This document shows positions 47,408-57,500 of a stretch of 64,000 nt of DNA, piece after piece; position 1 is the stretch's first letter, and each line of letters starts with the position of its first letter. The stretch comes from Scilla litardierei. Lineage: Eukaryota > Streptophyta > Magnoliopsida > Asparagales > Asparagaceae. The notes below the pieces were generated by a model. The model saw nothing but the letters and a program-made list of their open reading frames with translations, was not told the origin of the DNA and did not search any database. A program made the translations under genes and the position numbers. Location: contig CM061141.1 of assembly GCA_030789695.1 (NCBI GenBank), positions 198,465,440 through 198,529,439 of the forward strand. The letters run 5' to 3'.

Positions 47408-47640
47408 CACTACTACAATTGACTCTATAGGCAACGGTTATAATTTAAACCATTGCTAATAGTACATATTAGTAATGGTTATTAGCACAACTGTTACTAA
47501 TGTTTTATTAGTAATGGTTATGTTCTAATAGAAACAGTTATCTTATAATAAATAATTTTAAATAATTAAAAAAATACTAAAAAGGTTTTTATCATATTAG
47601 AAATAAATGTTTCTAATATTAGAAATGGGTGGTTATTGTT
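47408..47640. other. Possible second CACTA-like terminus with TAATGGTTATTA repeats
   Basis: CACTACTACAATTGAC is followed by short repeats of TTAGTAATGGTTA. It resembles the start of another CACTA element or derivative. I could not find a matching opposite terminus. Confidence 0.3.
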
Positions 47641-47889
47641 ATTATCCTTTCAAAGATAAATAATTTAAAATTAAACAAATATGTGCTGTACACATTTATT
47701 ATGAAGGGGTAGCCAAAAGGATTTGATCCCAGGACCAAACGAAAACATGTCAACGTCCTAACCAATTGCCCATAAGGAGGCAGTGTTATAACCTCATAAT
47801 AAAATATCAAAGTATATTTGCAAGGGGAGTCCATGCCTTTAAAATAAGAAAGTTTCCGCAACGAGGACTGTGTGATTTCCCATTAAATT

Positions 47890-48222
47890 TTTTTTCGCTC
47901 CGCACTAATCCCAATTATTTTCCCCGCAATTTTTCCCCTTTCTCATTTAATCCCTCCATTCATCCCCTAATTTCCCCCGCCGCTATTTTCATCTCTTAGA
48001 CGAGATCGATCTCCTCGATTGGACGCCCTCGTCGATTTCAAGCCCAATTATTTTGCCCCCAAAATTTCCCCTCTCATTTAATCCCTCAATTCATCCCCCA
48101 ATTTCCCCCCGCTGCTATTTTCATCTCTTAGACGAGATCGCTCTCCTCGGACGCCCGCGTCGAGATCATGCCCGGAGATTGGGATCATTTCTGGCATCCT
48201 CGAGGAAAACGTCAAGAGCTAG
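47890..48222 (+). other. Duplicated leader-like segment ending in a splice donor
   Basis: Two imperfect tandem copies of about 130 bp (starting near 47905 and 48035, both containing CTATTTTCATCTCTTAGACG) precede a short ATG-containing segment that ends CAAGAGCTAG|GTAAAT. It looks like a captured 5' exon. The short peptide was not recognised. Confidence 0.4.
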
Positions 48223-49868
48223 GTAAATCAGTCTCCTCTGGCATTGATAATAATTCCTTTTTACCGAAGTTAATGTTCCTTAATAAATCTCCAAATTGTT
48301 ACTCCATGTTCCTTTCACGAATTATGTAAAGAAAAATCTTGACTTGGGTGAAATTTGTTCTCATTATGGGCAATTTTACACATCAGTTGCATTTGTTGTT
48401 ATATTTTGCATGCAATTCTTGTGCTTAATTTAAATCACTTGTAAATTGCATGCACTGGCCTTTATGGATTTGATTTCTTTTTTTGGATTCAATATTAAGC
48501 ATAATGGCTCTCATATTCATGTTTAGTGGACGTGCTTGTTGGTTTCCTATTTGTTCTTTCAAGTTATTATAAGCTATTATACTGTCTGTTTGGAGATTAA
48601 CTTGTCCCATAGGGCGTCGCCTTCGTAATCTTGTCAATTTTGTTGCGTGAATATCGTTTGTGTTAATAATATAGTGTTCAAGGGTTGTTGGATTACAACA
48701 TGCATCGGCAATTACTAGATAGAGATAGGACAATTGCATTTTTTAATATCTATCCATCATAACTGCTTAAACTTTTATAAATGTATTCATTTGAAATGTG
48801 ACAGAAAACAAAGGTTATGTCTGCCATTAATTCAATGATTAACAGTTTACATACTTCTATGTTTTTAAAGAAAAAGCTGGCCTTAATTCATATACTGTAT
48901 GATTATCATTGTTAAGGAGTTTTTTTGGGAGATCAATTTGTGCTTTAAATAATGGCAGAACCAATTTTGCAAGAATTATTTGCCAAAGCAATGTATTACA
49001 TTAGACATTATAATCATAGTTAGTTCTCATGCTATCACATTACTTTACTATCTGCTGCTCCATTAAATGATAGACTTAAATATTATCATCACAATTAGTG
49101 GTGATATTGTATCATTACTCTTATTATTTCTACTTTAGTAATGGATACTTTCTTCTATTATTTCATTTTGTAGTGTATTTCCTATATTTACACTACACTA
49201 TTGCTGTAAATTATCACAGTATTCATGTGACTTCAAATTTATCTACCTAGTTTATCAAATTAAATTCTTATGCTCTTTTTAAACTATAAGCAATAATTAA
49301 AGTTAAAATGCATATAATTGCTTATATCCCAAATTTGGGCCATTTATACCAAACTGAATCAATAATATTACTTTGTTAAGTTCAAACACTACATAGAAAG
49401 CTCATGGATAATAGTTATCAGAATTGAAAAAACAAGAAATTTTCAAAAGAAAATATTTGGGGAGAAGATGAAAAATTAAGTGTTCTGTGCTCATTAACAC
49501 AGAAGATTTCAACAGAAATTTTCAAGAAATTTTCAATAGAAAAGATTTGGGGAGAAGATTTCAACAGAACACTAAACCATTCCGAAGAACCCGAAATCCT
49601 TAATGTTTTGTGATCATTAAGTGTTCCAAATCATTGAATGTATGGGTTGCTTTTTTCAATTATGGTGATTAAGGTGGCATCTACGGAAAAGAGGAAAAAA
49701 GTTGCATTTTAGTGTTCTGTGCTGGTTATGGAGACAATCAACAATAGAATATGATTGATTTGGACTGATATAGATTCTTGGGTTATGAAAAGAAATTGGA
49801 TTTCTGAAGTACTTACGAAGAGCATCTAACTATGTTCTAACATCTTGTAAACCCTTTTTTCTCTTCAG
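48223..49868 (+). other. AT-rich non-coding stretch inside CACTA
   Basis: This looks like intron or filler DNA, AT-rich with short local repeats such as TTTGGGGAGAAGAT around 49450-49560. I see no exon or transposase motif. It ends at the primase exon acceptor. Confidence 0.6.
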
Positions 49869-49928
49869 GGTGTAGGTCTGAAATTGGAGGATGTTATTGC
49901 TTTCTGGAAAGCTGAGTTCTCACAAAAG
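49869..49928 (+). pseudogene. Captured DNA primase large subunit exon
   Basis: A 60 bp exon sits between CTCTTCAG and GTATAT and encodes 20 residues: GVGLKLEDVIAF followed by WKAEFSQK. This resembles a conserved block just before the iron-sulfur region of eukaryotic primase large subunit (PRIM2/PriL). It is open and both splice sites look intact. A single exon cannot have primase function. Confidence 0.72.
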
Positions 49929-51035
49929 GTATATTGCTTTATAATGCCTCTTCCACATGGACTTTTCTTGCTTGCATTAATCATATTTTTCTAGCCTGCA
50001 TTTCATATCATCAATTACTTACACTAGCAAGAAACCATGACAGCCACTTCAAGATATCATGGTAACATAAAAACATTGCTACCTAAGCTATTCAGCCTCT
50101 TGATTTTTGTGCTCTCCCTATCACATGAAACATGGATGTTTTGGACATGCACAGCTGGATATGAACTTTGGAAGTTTGGCTCACTAATGACTTTGTGGAA
50201 CACGTAATCCAGTTCCTGACATGAAGTAGCATATCAAAACATTACTCCTTTTTAACCTTTTTTTTAAGTCGTAATCATTCTCAAAAAGTTTTGTTCTATC
50301 ACGTTGAATCAAAATATTTGAAAAATTGATTATTTGACAGTTCAATGTCTTTTGTGGTAAATCTTGGTTAGGTACAAATTGCAAAATTCATGATCCAGGC
50401 CATTCTCAAAAAAAAATTCTGTCAATTTTCTGATATAGTAAATGCATCTACCACAAGCCACAATGTTTAATTGGAAACCTGTTTTCTGTTGGAATAGAAA
50501 GTTGATACCACTATTCTTGGATTTGTGGATGACGGGTTAGGATTTGTGGATGGAGGGAAGGAGAATGAGGTGGATGAGGAGCCGGTGGTGTTTGGGTTTT
50601 GAGGAAGGAGTGGATGTATTGCTTTAATGAGGTAATTATTTTCTTTGAATTTATGGATCAAATCGAATTTTTTATTTTACTACTTCAAAAATAATTATAT
50701 TCGTGCTAAATCCTTCAACTTTATCTTGTTTGGGATCAATTCAAAAATCATGTCCTTTCATAGAATTGATAACCTAATATGATTTTATGGAACTGTGAGT
50801 TCATAGAATTGAGAACCATGGAATTTCTTTCCAACTCATATTATTTTGTTTGTTGTAGTTGTGATGCTGATATATGTTAATAATTAGAATTCATGCATTT
50901 GCTTGGATTGATCTGAAACATCTGCACTATGTTTTGTTTTACTTTGTACTATATGATGATTAATCGACTTCCAATTCCAAGCCCCCTTTTGGATGTTAAA
51001 ATTTTGCTGATTCATTCTTGCCTGTTTTATTCTAG

Positions 51036-51159
51036 GCAAAGCAATGGGACTATTTAGTCGAACAATTCAAGCAGAAAGTTTGTAGATTGTTTGGCATAAC
51101 TCTGGGACGTTTACTGAATATCTATCTCCATGCTGGATTGTCCGCGCCAAAAATTCAGT
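51036..51159 (+). pseudogene. Captured MAEA/GID9 (FYV10-like) exon 1 fragment
   Basis: After the acceptor TTCTAG the translation is QWDYLVEQFKQKVCRLFGIT then LLNIYLHAGLSA. It closely resembles the part of the plant MAEA homologue (a CTLH/GID E3 ligase subunit) that lies between CTLH/CRA and the RING-like end. It is open and ends near a GTATCC donor. Confidence 0.82.
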
Positions 51160-51311
51160 ATCCTTATGCTGGAAAAATAACAACTTGCCGCTTAATTTTC
51201 TTTTCTTTTGTTTTTACCATGTAAATAGTAAAAGTAGGCCTGCTTGTGTACTGTTTTTTTCTTTGTTTCAAAAACATTTTTGAGTATTGTTTCTTTCTTA
51301 ACCTCCTTAAG

Positions 51312-51440
51312 ATTTTGTGACGAAGAGAATTGTCCCAAGAAATACCCTTTTTCACTGGGGGGGGCTTCCGCAAATTGGCAGAGGAATTGCCATTCTCAAA
51401 ACAACACAGTTCGAAGCTTGCTTGATACATAACCAAAGAG
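51312..51440 (+). pseudogene. Captured MAEA/GID9 exon 2 fragment, frameshifted
   Basis: This is the next exon of the same gene in the correct order: FCDEENCPKK, then after a one-base shift in a G run FRKLAEELPFSKQHSSKLA, a TGA in place of a conserved Cys, and YITKE before a GTGATG donor. The intron between the two exons is retained, which shows capture from genomic DNA rather than cDNA. Confidence 0.82.
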
Positions 51441-51606
51441 GTGATGGTTAGTGAGAATTAACCTTGGCAATATCACAGTTCTCTTATTTACTTAATTTTC
51501 TCTTCTATATTCATAATTTTTACTCCTAATTCTGATTCAAGTTAAAAACTATTCTGAAATTTGGTTTATTTTTATGGGCATCATGTATGTGTGGGTATTG
51601 TCTTAG

Positions 51607-51738
51607 ATGCGCGAGTTTTTTTGCGAAGGGGACGGTGGGACCCACATGATGAGGTTGGGTTTGACACCAACTTATTTATGGCAAGACGAAATGCCACTCT
51701 TCCTTATATGGAGATGACCAAGTGGTTTGACACCAACT
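51607..51738 (+). pseudogene. Captured methionine synthase (MetE-type) exon fragment 1
   Basis: After TCTTAG the second half translates to [20 protein letters not shown] then TKWFDTN. It resembles the N-terminal barrel of plant cobalamin-independent methionine synthase (GFDTYFSMARGN..., [10 protein letters not shown]). It ends at a GTAAG donor. Changes such as NLF for YFS show relaxed constraint. Confidence 0.83.
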
Positions 51739-51860
51739 AGTAAGATATTCGAACTGAATAAACTCTACTTAAAATGGATGCACTCCAGTTTGCAGTTTTT
51801 AAAGTTTTAAAAGGTAATGCATATATGCATCTTGATAACACGTCTCTTGTTTTTATTCAG

Positions 51861-51947
51861 CCATTACATTGTGCCCGAACTGGGCCGAGATACAAATTTC
51901 GCCTGCTCTTCCACAAGGCTGTGGCTGAATACAAGGAGGCAAAAGGG
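51861..51947 (+). pseudogene. Captured methionine synthase exon fragment 2, frameshifted
   Basis: After TTTATTCAG it encodes HYIVPELG and, in a shifted frame, HKAVAEYKEAKG, the direct continuation of the previous exon in MetE. One indel separates the two parts. It ends before a GTATCA donor. Confidence 0.8.
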
Positions 51948-53137
51948 GTATCAATTTGTTTAGTTTATAGTTTGATTAGTGATATTCATATCAAATAATT
52001 TTAAATTTGTTTATATTCCTCTACATGTAGGAGAATATAAAACATTTGTTGCAGAATGATTCTATTATGAAAATTTGCAGGCATTTTTATAGTTTATCTT
52101 TCCCGATGCAGTATTTATAGTTTATCTATAAATTTTCCAGCTATGAAGGAATAGGGATGCCAACGAGTTGGATTCAGGTTAGATCCTACGAGGCTACAAC
52201 ATCTACTTGCTGATTGATCTAATTTGTAGGATCCATGCCTGAATCCAAACGCATTAAGATATTTTGGTTTCACGAACAAATACACTACAATTTATCATCT
52301 TCGCAATTTTCTGTAACCCAAATTCAATCCCCTATGGAATTCCTCGTTTGTGTTAAGGATAAAAGGCACAGATATTTTCTTGATCATACTAATTGGTTTC
52401 CTGTGATATTACTTTTCAATACTAGACATGGCTAACCACAGCAAAACGGTTGTAGAAAAATTTGCATTGGATGAGAATTGTCTTATAGGGATTTGACAGA
52501 CCTACATCATATACTCTGATCGATTTGGACTATACCCAGATCGTAGAAAACAGCTACAAATAAAAGGATTCAGACTGTAGCCAGCAACCTATTTGATGAA
52601 TCCAAAACCAAAATCTCATTACCGCTCTATATAAAGTTGATTGGCTTATTGTATCAGCATTCTGACATCTGACTCAATGTAAAATCCCTATTTCCTTCTA
52701 CCTTCTTGACCTAACTGGTGCATAAACTTCTGTATTGGAGCCATAATTAAAGTATGTTTCAGTATCTTATGTCTTATGTATGAAAATGATAGCTGGACAC
52801 TGCATCAAGGCAACATGTGGATTTCACATGGTTAGACACACATCAAGACTTCAAATGCACACCTCTAATTTTAGACCAAGCAAATAGCAACTTGCGGCAT
52901 GATTGAACGCACTACAACTAACCTATTCTTTCAGGTTCACTCCATAATCTTTTTTCCCCCAATCCGATTGTTATCATGGGCTTGTATCTATGCTTTTAGT
53001 ATAACAGTGATATCTCAAAGTCGTGTGTATGCCCATAAAAAACGATACCACATCCAATGATTTCTTTTTGCAGTTCCTTTCGGGTTTCAAGTTTTCAGAT
53101 AGTGCTGTATACATAATGACCATTCTTTTTCGTGCAG
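51948..53137 (+). other. Non-coding interval inside CACTA
   Basis: It is AT-rich. An inverted repeat of about 22 bp (TTGGATTCAGG...ATCCTAC near 52169-52191 and its complement near 52226-52249) is the only structure noted. No protein family was recognised. Confidence 0.5.
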
Positions 53138-53263
53138 GTGGATTCGATGATCTCTCTCCCTATCTCTCCGAGAGCTTTTTTGTGGGCAGGGATAAGACAT
53201 GTTACTTTGTGGGTCTATTCGTGAATCATCCAACGCACGGGCCAGGCAACATACGAAAAAAAG
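53138..53263 (+). pseudogene. Unrecognised exon-like fragment
   Basis: It is bounded by CGTGCAG and GTATGC. One frame is fully open and reads GGFDDLSPYLSESFFVGRD, then KTCYFVGLFVNHP. The other forward frame I checked is also long but has a stop. I do not recognise the family. Context suggests another captured host exon. Confidence 0.45.
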
Positions 53264-53674
53264 GTATGCTAGCTTCCAATCTTACCATATTTGCATCGCT
53301 AAAGCCTGAGCTATAAACTGACATCTTCTGCTGGATTCAGTCTTGAAGTTAGTAGTATCTAACATTTGATTCTGCGTTAGTGGGACGAGGGGAAAATTAC
53401 AAACCTCGTCATCCTAGAATAATCATCATGTGTGTTATCAACCATGCTGAATTATTAACCTGTTATCATCATGTGTGTTATCTACTACATAATCAGTTGG
53501 GAGAGTAGCCAAGAGTGATCGATCAACCTGACTTCTGATGCATGTTATCAACCATGCTGAATTATTAAACTGTAGTTCACTAGTTATACATGTTTCATAC
53601 TTAATTGTTGCTGCTACTGTTCTGTGGAAAATTGATTAACTTTGTCATACCTAATTTTGTGGAAAACATATCAG

Positions 53675-53761
53675 GTAATATGCTCATATTATCTGAGGAA
53701 AATCATTGTTCAAGGTAGATCATCCAAGTCAACCAAGGTTGGTGACATCATGACTGAAGAG
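53675..53761 (+). pseudogene. Captured CBSX3 (CBS-domain protein) exon 1 fragment
   Basis: After ATATCAG the translation includes YYLRKIIVQGRSSKSTKVG then DIMTEE. It is nearly identical to the join between the two CBS motifs of plant CBSX3, a mitochondrial thioredoxin regulator. It ends at a GTACTT donor. Confidence 0.85.
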
Positions 53762-53994
53762 GTACTTGTTGAATTATGAAATATGCAGGCTGTTTCAAGA
53801 TATTTGCTTCTTTTCTTTATTTGTCTAGTGAATGGTTTATGCTTTGGTGGTATATGAAGAACCAGTGATGTCAGAAGCTGGGTACATTACCAACGCAATC
53901 GGAGTATAGCAACCTTGAATTCATAGTTAAGAACTGAATTACTTTTCGTTTTTAACGAATGCTCTTTTGGCTTAATACATACAGAATAATCTGA

Positions 53995-54045
53995 TCACTG
54001 TCAGCCCGAACACCAAAGTTCTTCAGGCCATGCAACTGATGACAG
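53995..54045 (+). pseudogene. Captured CBSX3 exon 2 fragment
   Basis: After ACATACAG it encodes NNLITVSPNTKVLQAMQLMT, the expected continuation of CBSX3. The following GCTCTT lacks a normal GT donor, so the fragment ends or is mutated here. Confidence 0.83.
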
Positions 54046-54231
54046 GCTCTTGCAGTTATCATAAACAAGTTAGAAGATATACAGGAGATTTGCACTTTTT
54101 TGACTGCACTTCAAAGTTATTTCCTAATTTCTTTATCCTATTTTAACTTTTGCGTAGGCCATATCTTTTAATGAAACTGCACTTATCTTTCAGAGGGTGA
54201 GTTAAAAAAATGCATAATGGACTTTATGCAG

Positions 54232-54312
54232 GTAGTAGAATTTGTGACTATTCAGAATGATGATGAACTATGGGAGGAATTGATTAAGTAGTGCCTTCGC
54301 AAGCCTGAATAC
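54232..54312 (+). pseudogene. Captured VPS41 exon fragment
   Basis: After TATGCAG it encodes VVEFVTIQNDDELWEELIK, a TAG, then CLRKPEY. It resembles the clathrin-repeat region of VPS41 (HOPS complex), which has DDELWEELIKQCL. The stop replaces a Gln codon. It is the last recognisable fragment before the right subterminal repeats. Confidence 0.75.
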
Positions 54313-54674
54313 AGAAGAACAACAAATTAGGAGAAGATGCATCAGAAAAGATTTTTGAGATGGAACCCGACAATTCTGGAATGTATCTACTGCTGTCGGG
54401 AAATGTATTGTTTAAGGAGTGATTTAATGGATAATGACTGATCAGATTTTATATGCGATAATGTTTCTTATTTGTATTATGGATCATCTTCCAATATCAA
54501 TGTACATTGTCTAATTTATGTGATTGTTGAATAAAAGCAATTTAATTTGATTGTTTCTTGTAATGACTGTTTCTTGTAATTTAATGTTATTGGTGGTTTA
54601 TTTAAGCATTTTGAACATTAAATGGATCTATTTAAATATAAAACGTAGGGAAAAACAATAAAATGAATTGAAAC

Positions 54675-55227
54675 AAGCGCTGTCTATCAAGGACCTTTAA
54701 CAGCGCTTGCACTAACGAGCGCTGTTAAAGGCCCCCCTTTAACAGAGCTTGCACTAACAAGCGCTATTAAAGGAGGGCCTTTAACAGCGCTTGCTAGTGA
54801 AAGCGCTGTTAAAGGTCCCCCTTTAACAGCGCTTGCACAAACAAGCGCTGTTAAAGGGGGGCCTTTAACAGTGCTTTCACAAACAAGCGCTGTTAAAGGG
54901 GGGCCTTTAACAGCGCCTTCACTAGCAAGCGCTGTTAAAGGCCCCCCTTTAACAGCGCTTGTTTGTGCAAGCGCTGGTAAATGCCCCCCTTTAACAGAGC
55001 TTGCACTAACAAGCGCTGTTAAAGGGGGGGCCTTTAACAGCGCTTGCACTAACAAGCGCTGTTAAAGGCCCCCCCTTTAACAGCGCGTCCACAAACAAGC
55101 GCTGTTAAAAGCCCCCTTTAACAGCGCTTGTAAAGTACTATTAAAACTAGCCCCCCTTTAGCAGCGGTGAGATAGACAGCGCTTGTAAAGCGTTATTAAA
55201 GACCTTATTTAAGCGCTGTTAAAGGTC
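54675..55227. repeat. Right subterminal palindromic repeats
   Basis: About fourteen units of 35-40 bp are each a near-perfect palindrome of the form TTTAACAGCGCTTG...CAAGCGCTGTTAAA, joined by GGGGGCC or GGCCCCCC spacers. They differ from the left end in spacing and GC spacers. They produce spurious ORFs rich in LTALVSASAVKGG-like repeats. Confidence 0.88.
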
Positions 55228-55242
55228 CATTTTGTAGTAGTG

Positions 55243-56817
55243 CAAAATCCCACCGCCGCATGGCCCGAGTCGACGACGGACCGCCGCATGTACCGAATCG
55301 ACGACGGACCGCCGGACACGCACCGACGGTGGGGAAATGTGGGGCTATGGCCCGTGCGGTGGGGCAAAATCCCACCGCCGCATGGCCCGGATCGACGACG
55401 GACCGCCGTCCGCATGCCCACGGTGGGCAAATGCAGGGCTGCGGCCAGTGCGGTGGGGCAAAATCCCTCTGCAACCTGGCCCGAATCGACGACGGACCGT
55501 CGCATTTACCGAATCAACGACGGACCGCCGTCCGCGTGCCGACGGAGGAGAAATGCGGGGCTACGGCCCGTGCGGTGGGGGAAAATCCCACCGGCGCATG
55601 GCCCGAATCGACGACGGACCGCCGTCCGCGTGCCCACGGTGGGCAAATGCGGGGCGACGGCCCGTGCGGTGGGGCAAAACCCCACCGCCGCATGGCCCGA
55701 ATCGACGACGGACCGCCGGTCACGTGCCGGCGGTGGGAAAATACGGGGCCTTGGCCCGTGCGGTGGGGCAAAATCCCTCCGTCGCATGTCCCGAATCGAC
55801 GACGGACCACCGGGCACGTGCCGACGGTGGGGAAATGCGGGGCTACGGCCCGTGCGGTGGGGCAAAATCCCGCCGCCGCATCGACCGAATCGACGATGGA
55901 CGACCGCATGTACCGAATCGACGACGGACCTCCGTCCGCATGCTGACGGCGGGAAATGCGGGGCTACGGCCCGTGTGGTGGGGCAAAATCCCACTGGCGC
56001 ATGGCCCAAATCGACGACGGACCGCCGTCCGCGGGCCGGCGGTGGGAAAATGCGGGGCCACGGCCCGTGCGGTGGGGAAAAATCCCTCCGCCGCATGGCC
56101 CGAAGCGACGACGGACCGCCGGGCACGTGCCTACGGTGGGGAAATGCGGGGCAACGGCCCGTGCGGTTGGGCAAAACCCCACCGCCGCATGGCCCGAATC
56201 GACGACGGACCGTCGCATTTACCGAATCGACGACGGACTGCCGTCCGCGTGCCGACGGAGGGGAAATGCGGGGCTACGGCCTGTGCGGTGGGGGAAAATC
56301 CCATCGGCGCATGGCCCGAATCGACGACGGACCGCCGTCCGCGTGTCCACGGTGGGCAAATGTGGGGCGACGGCCCGTGCCGTGGGGCAAAATCACTCCG
56401 CCGCATGGCCCAAATCGACGACGGACCGCCGGCCGCGTGCCGGCCGTGGGAAAATGCGGGGCCACGGCCCGTGCGGTGGGGCAAAATCCCTCCGCCGCAT
56501 GTCCCGAATCGACGACGGACCGCCGGGCACGTGCCGACGGTGGGGAAATGCGGGGCTACGGCCCGTGCGGTGGGGCAAAATCCCACCGCCGCATGGCCCG
56601 GGTCGACGACGGACCGCCGCATGTACCGAATCGACGACGGACCGCCGGACACGCACCGACGGTGGTGAAATGCGGGGCTACGACCCATGCGGTGGGGCAA
56701 AATCCCATCGCCGCATGGCCCGGATCGACGACGTACCGCCGTCTGCGTGCCCACGGTGGGAAATGCAGGGCTGCGACAAGTGCGGTGGGGCAAAATCCCT
56801 CCGCAACATGGGCCGAA
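55243..56817. repeat. GC-rich 94-bp tandem array, right piece with higher-order structure
   Basis: It resumes the array with CAA, the right CACTA duplication. The segment 55243-55480 recurs at about 56576-56817, giving a higher-order period near 1.33 kb. Positions 55611-55615 (ACGAC) and 56576-56578 (CAA) are the undisturbed counterparts of the E3 and CACTA insertion sites. Several frames on both strands stay open for 250-550 codons only because the unit lacks stop triplets. Confidence 0.9.
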
Positions 56818-57036
56818 CCCCCTTCTGCGGTGAATGGGGGTTGTGGCAAAAATTTTATGCGCTTCCACAGACACTTTGGACCCCCGGGGTCATTTTTAAG
56901 CTAAATTTGCAAATCTACTATAGGGGAGTGCATGTTGCAAGGTGCTAGCCCACCGTCGACGGTGGTCTTTGCTGGGCGCTGGCTGAGCATTGGCAGCCAG
57001 TGCCCATGGGATTTTGGCCTGCGGGCAGGGGGCCTC
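56818..57036. other. Transition DNA between array and minisatellite
   Basis: This is unique-looking sequence with the local palindrome CCACCGTCGACGGTGG near 56950. Nothing else could be identified. It may be the edge of the array or the start of the Copia LTR. Confidence 0.4.
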
Positions 57037-57500
57037 TGCCAGCCGTGCCCATGGGCAGCTGGGCCATGCGCTGGGCGGCGCCATCGGCCGCGCCACCGGC
57101 GGCGCCACCGTCGGAAGCTCGCCGTCTTCCAGTGGCGAGCGCCCCAATGGGGCTTTTGCTGGAATTTTGGCCACGGGCCACAGGGGACCCATGCCAGCCG
57201 TGCCCATGGGCGGCTGGGCCAAGCGCCGGGCGGCGCCACCGTCGGCGCCACCACCGGCGCCACCGCCGGCGTCGGAAGCTCGCCGCCTTCTGGCGACGAG
57301 CGCCCCCGGGGGGATTTTGCTGGAATTTTGCCGTAGGCCACATGGTACCCACGCCAACCGTGCCCATGGGCAGCTGGGCCAAGCGTCAGGCGACGGCACC
57401 GCCGGCGTCGCCGCCGACGCCGGAAGCTCGCCGTCTTCCGGCGGCGAGCGCCCCCGGGTGGATTTTGCTGGAATTTTGGCCGCGAGCCACAGGGGACCTG
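57037..57500. repeat. GC-rich minisatellite, about 3 units of 150-160 bp
   Basis: Units start near 57037, 57192 and 57352. Each contains TGCCCATGGGCAGCTGGGCC, GGAAGCTCGCC and TTTTGCTGGAATTTTG. Proline/alanine-rich ORFs on both strands are artefacts. It directly adjoins the Copia LTR and, like the GC-rich tract in the gag-only element, could be part of it. Confidence 0.75.

Larger units (their letters stand above)
45321..55242. mobile_element. Pack-CACTA: non-autonomous CACTA (En/Spm) transposon with captured gene fragments
   Basis: The termini are CATTACTACAAAAAGGACC (left) and, reversed, CACTACTACAAAATGGACC (right), flanked by 3-bp CAA duplications (45318-45320, 55243-55245). Both ends carry subterminal repeats with the AGCGCTGTTAAAGG motif. 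The 9.9 kb interior shows no CACTA transposase. Instead it holds exon fragments resembling six unrelated host genes, all plus-oriented and most with flanking splice sites. A transposase would have to act in trans. An apparent empty site in the array copy at 56576-56578 supports the boundaries. Confidence 0.93.

Noticed and set aside
47408..49176. Possible nested CACTA element between CACTACTACAATTG and a TTTTGTAGTG end near 49176
   Set aside because: The two ends do not match each other beyond a few bases and no target duplication was evident.
54687..55055. A 122-codon ORF with LTALVSASAVKGG-like repeats
   Set aside because: Translation of the palindromic CACTA subterminal repeats, not a repeat protein.
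55243..56817. CRISPR-like appearance of regularly spaced repeats
   Set aside because: Units are contiguous, diverge gradually, have no unique spacers, and the context is a plant genome.
55240..56904. A 554-codon ORF and several overlapping ORFs of 130-440 codons
   Set aside because: They run through the 94-bp GC-rich array in several frames on both strands; openness comes from the lack of stop triplets in the repeat unit.
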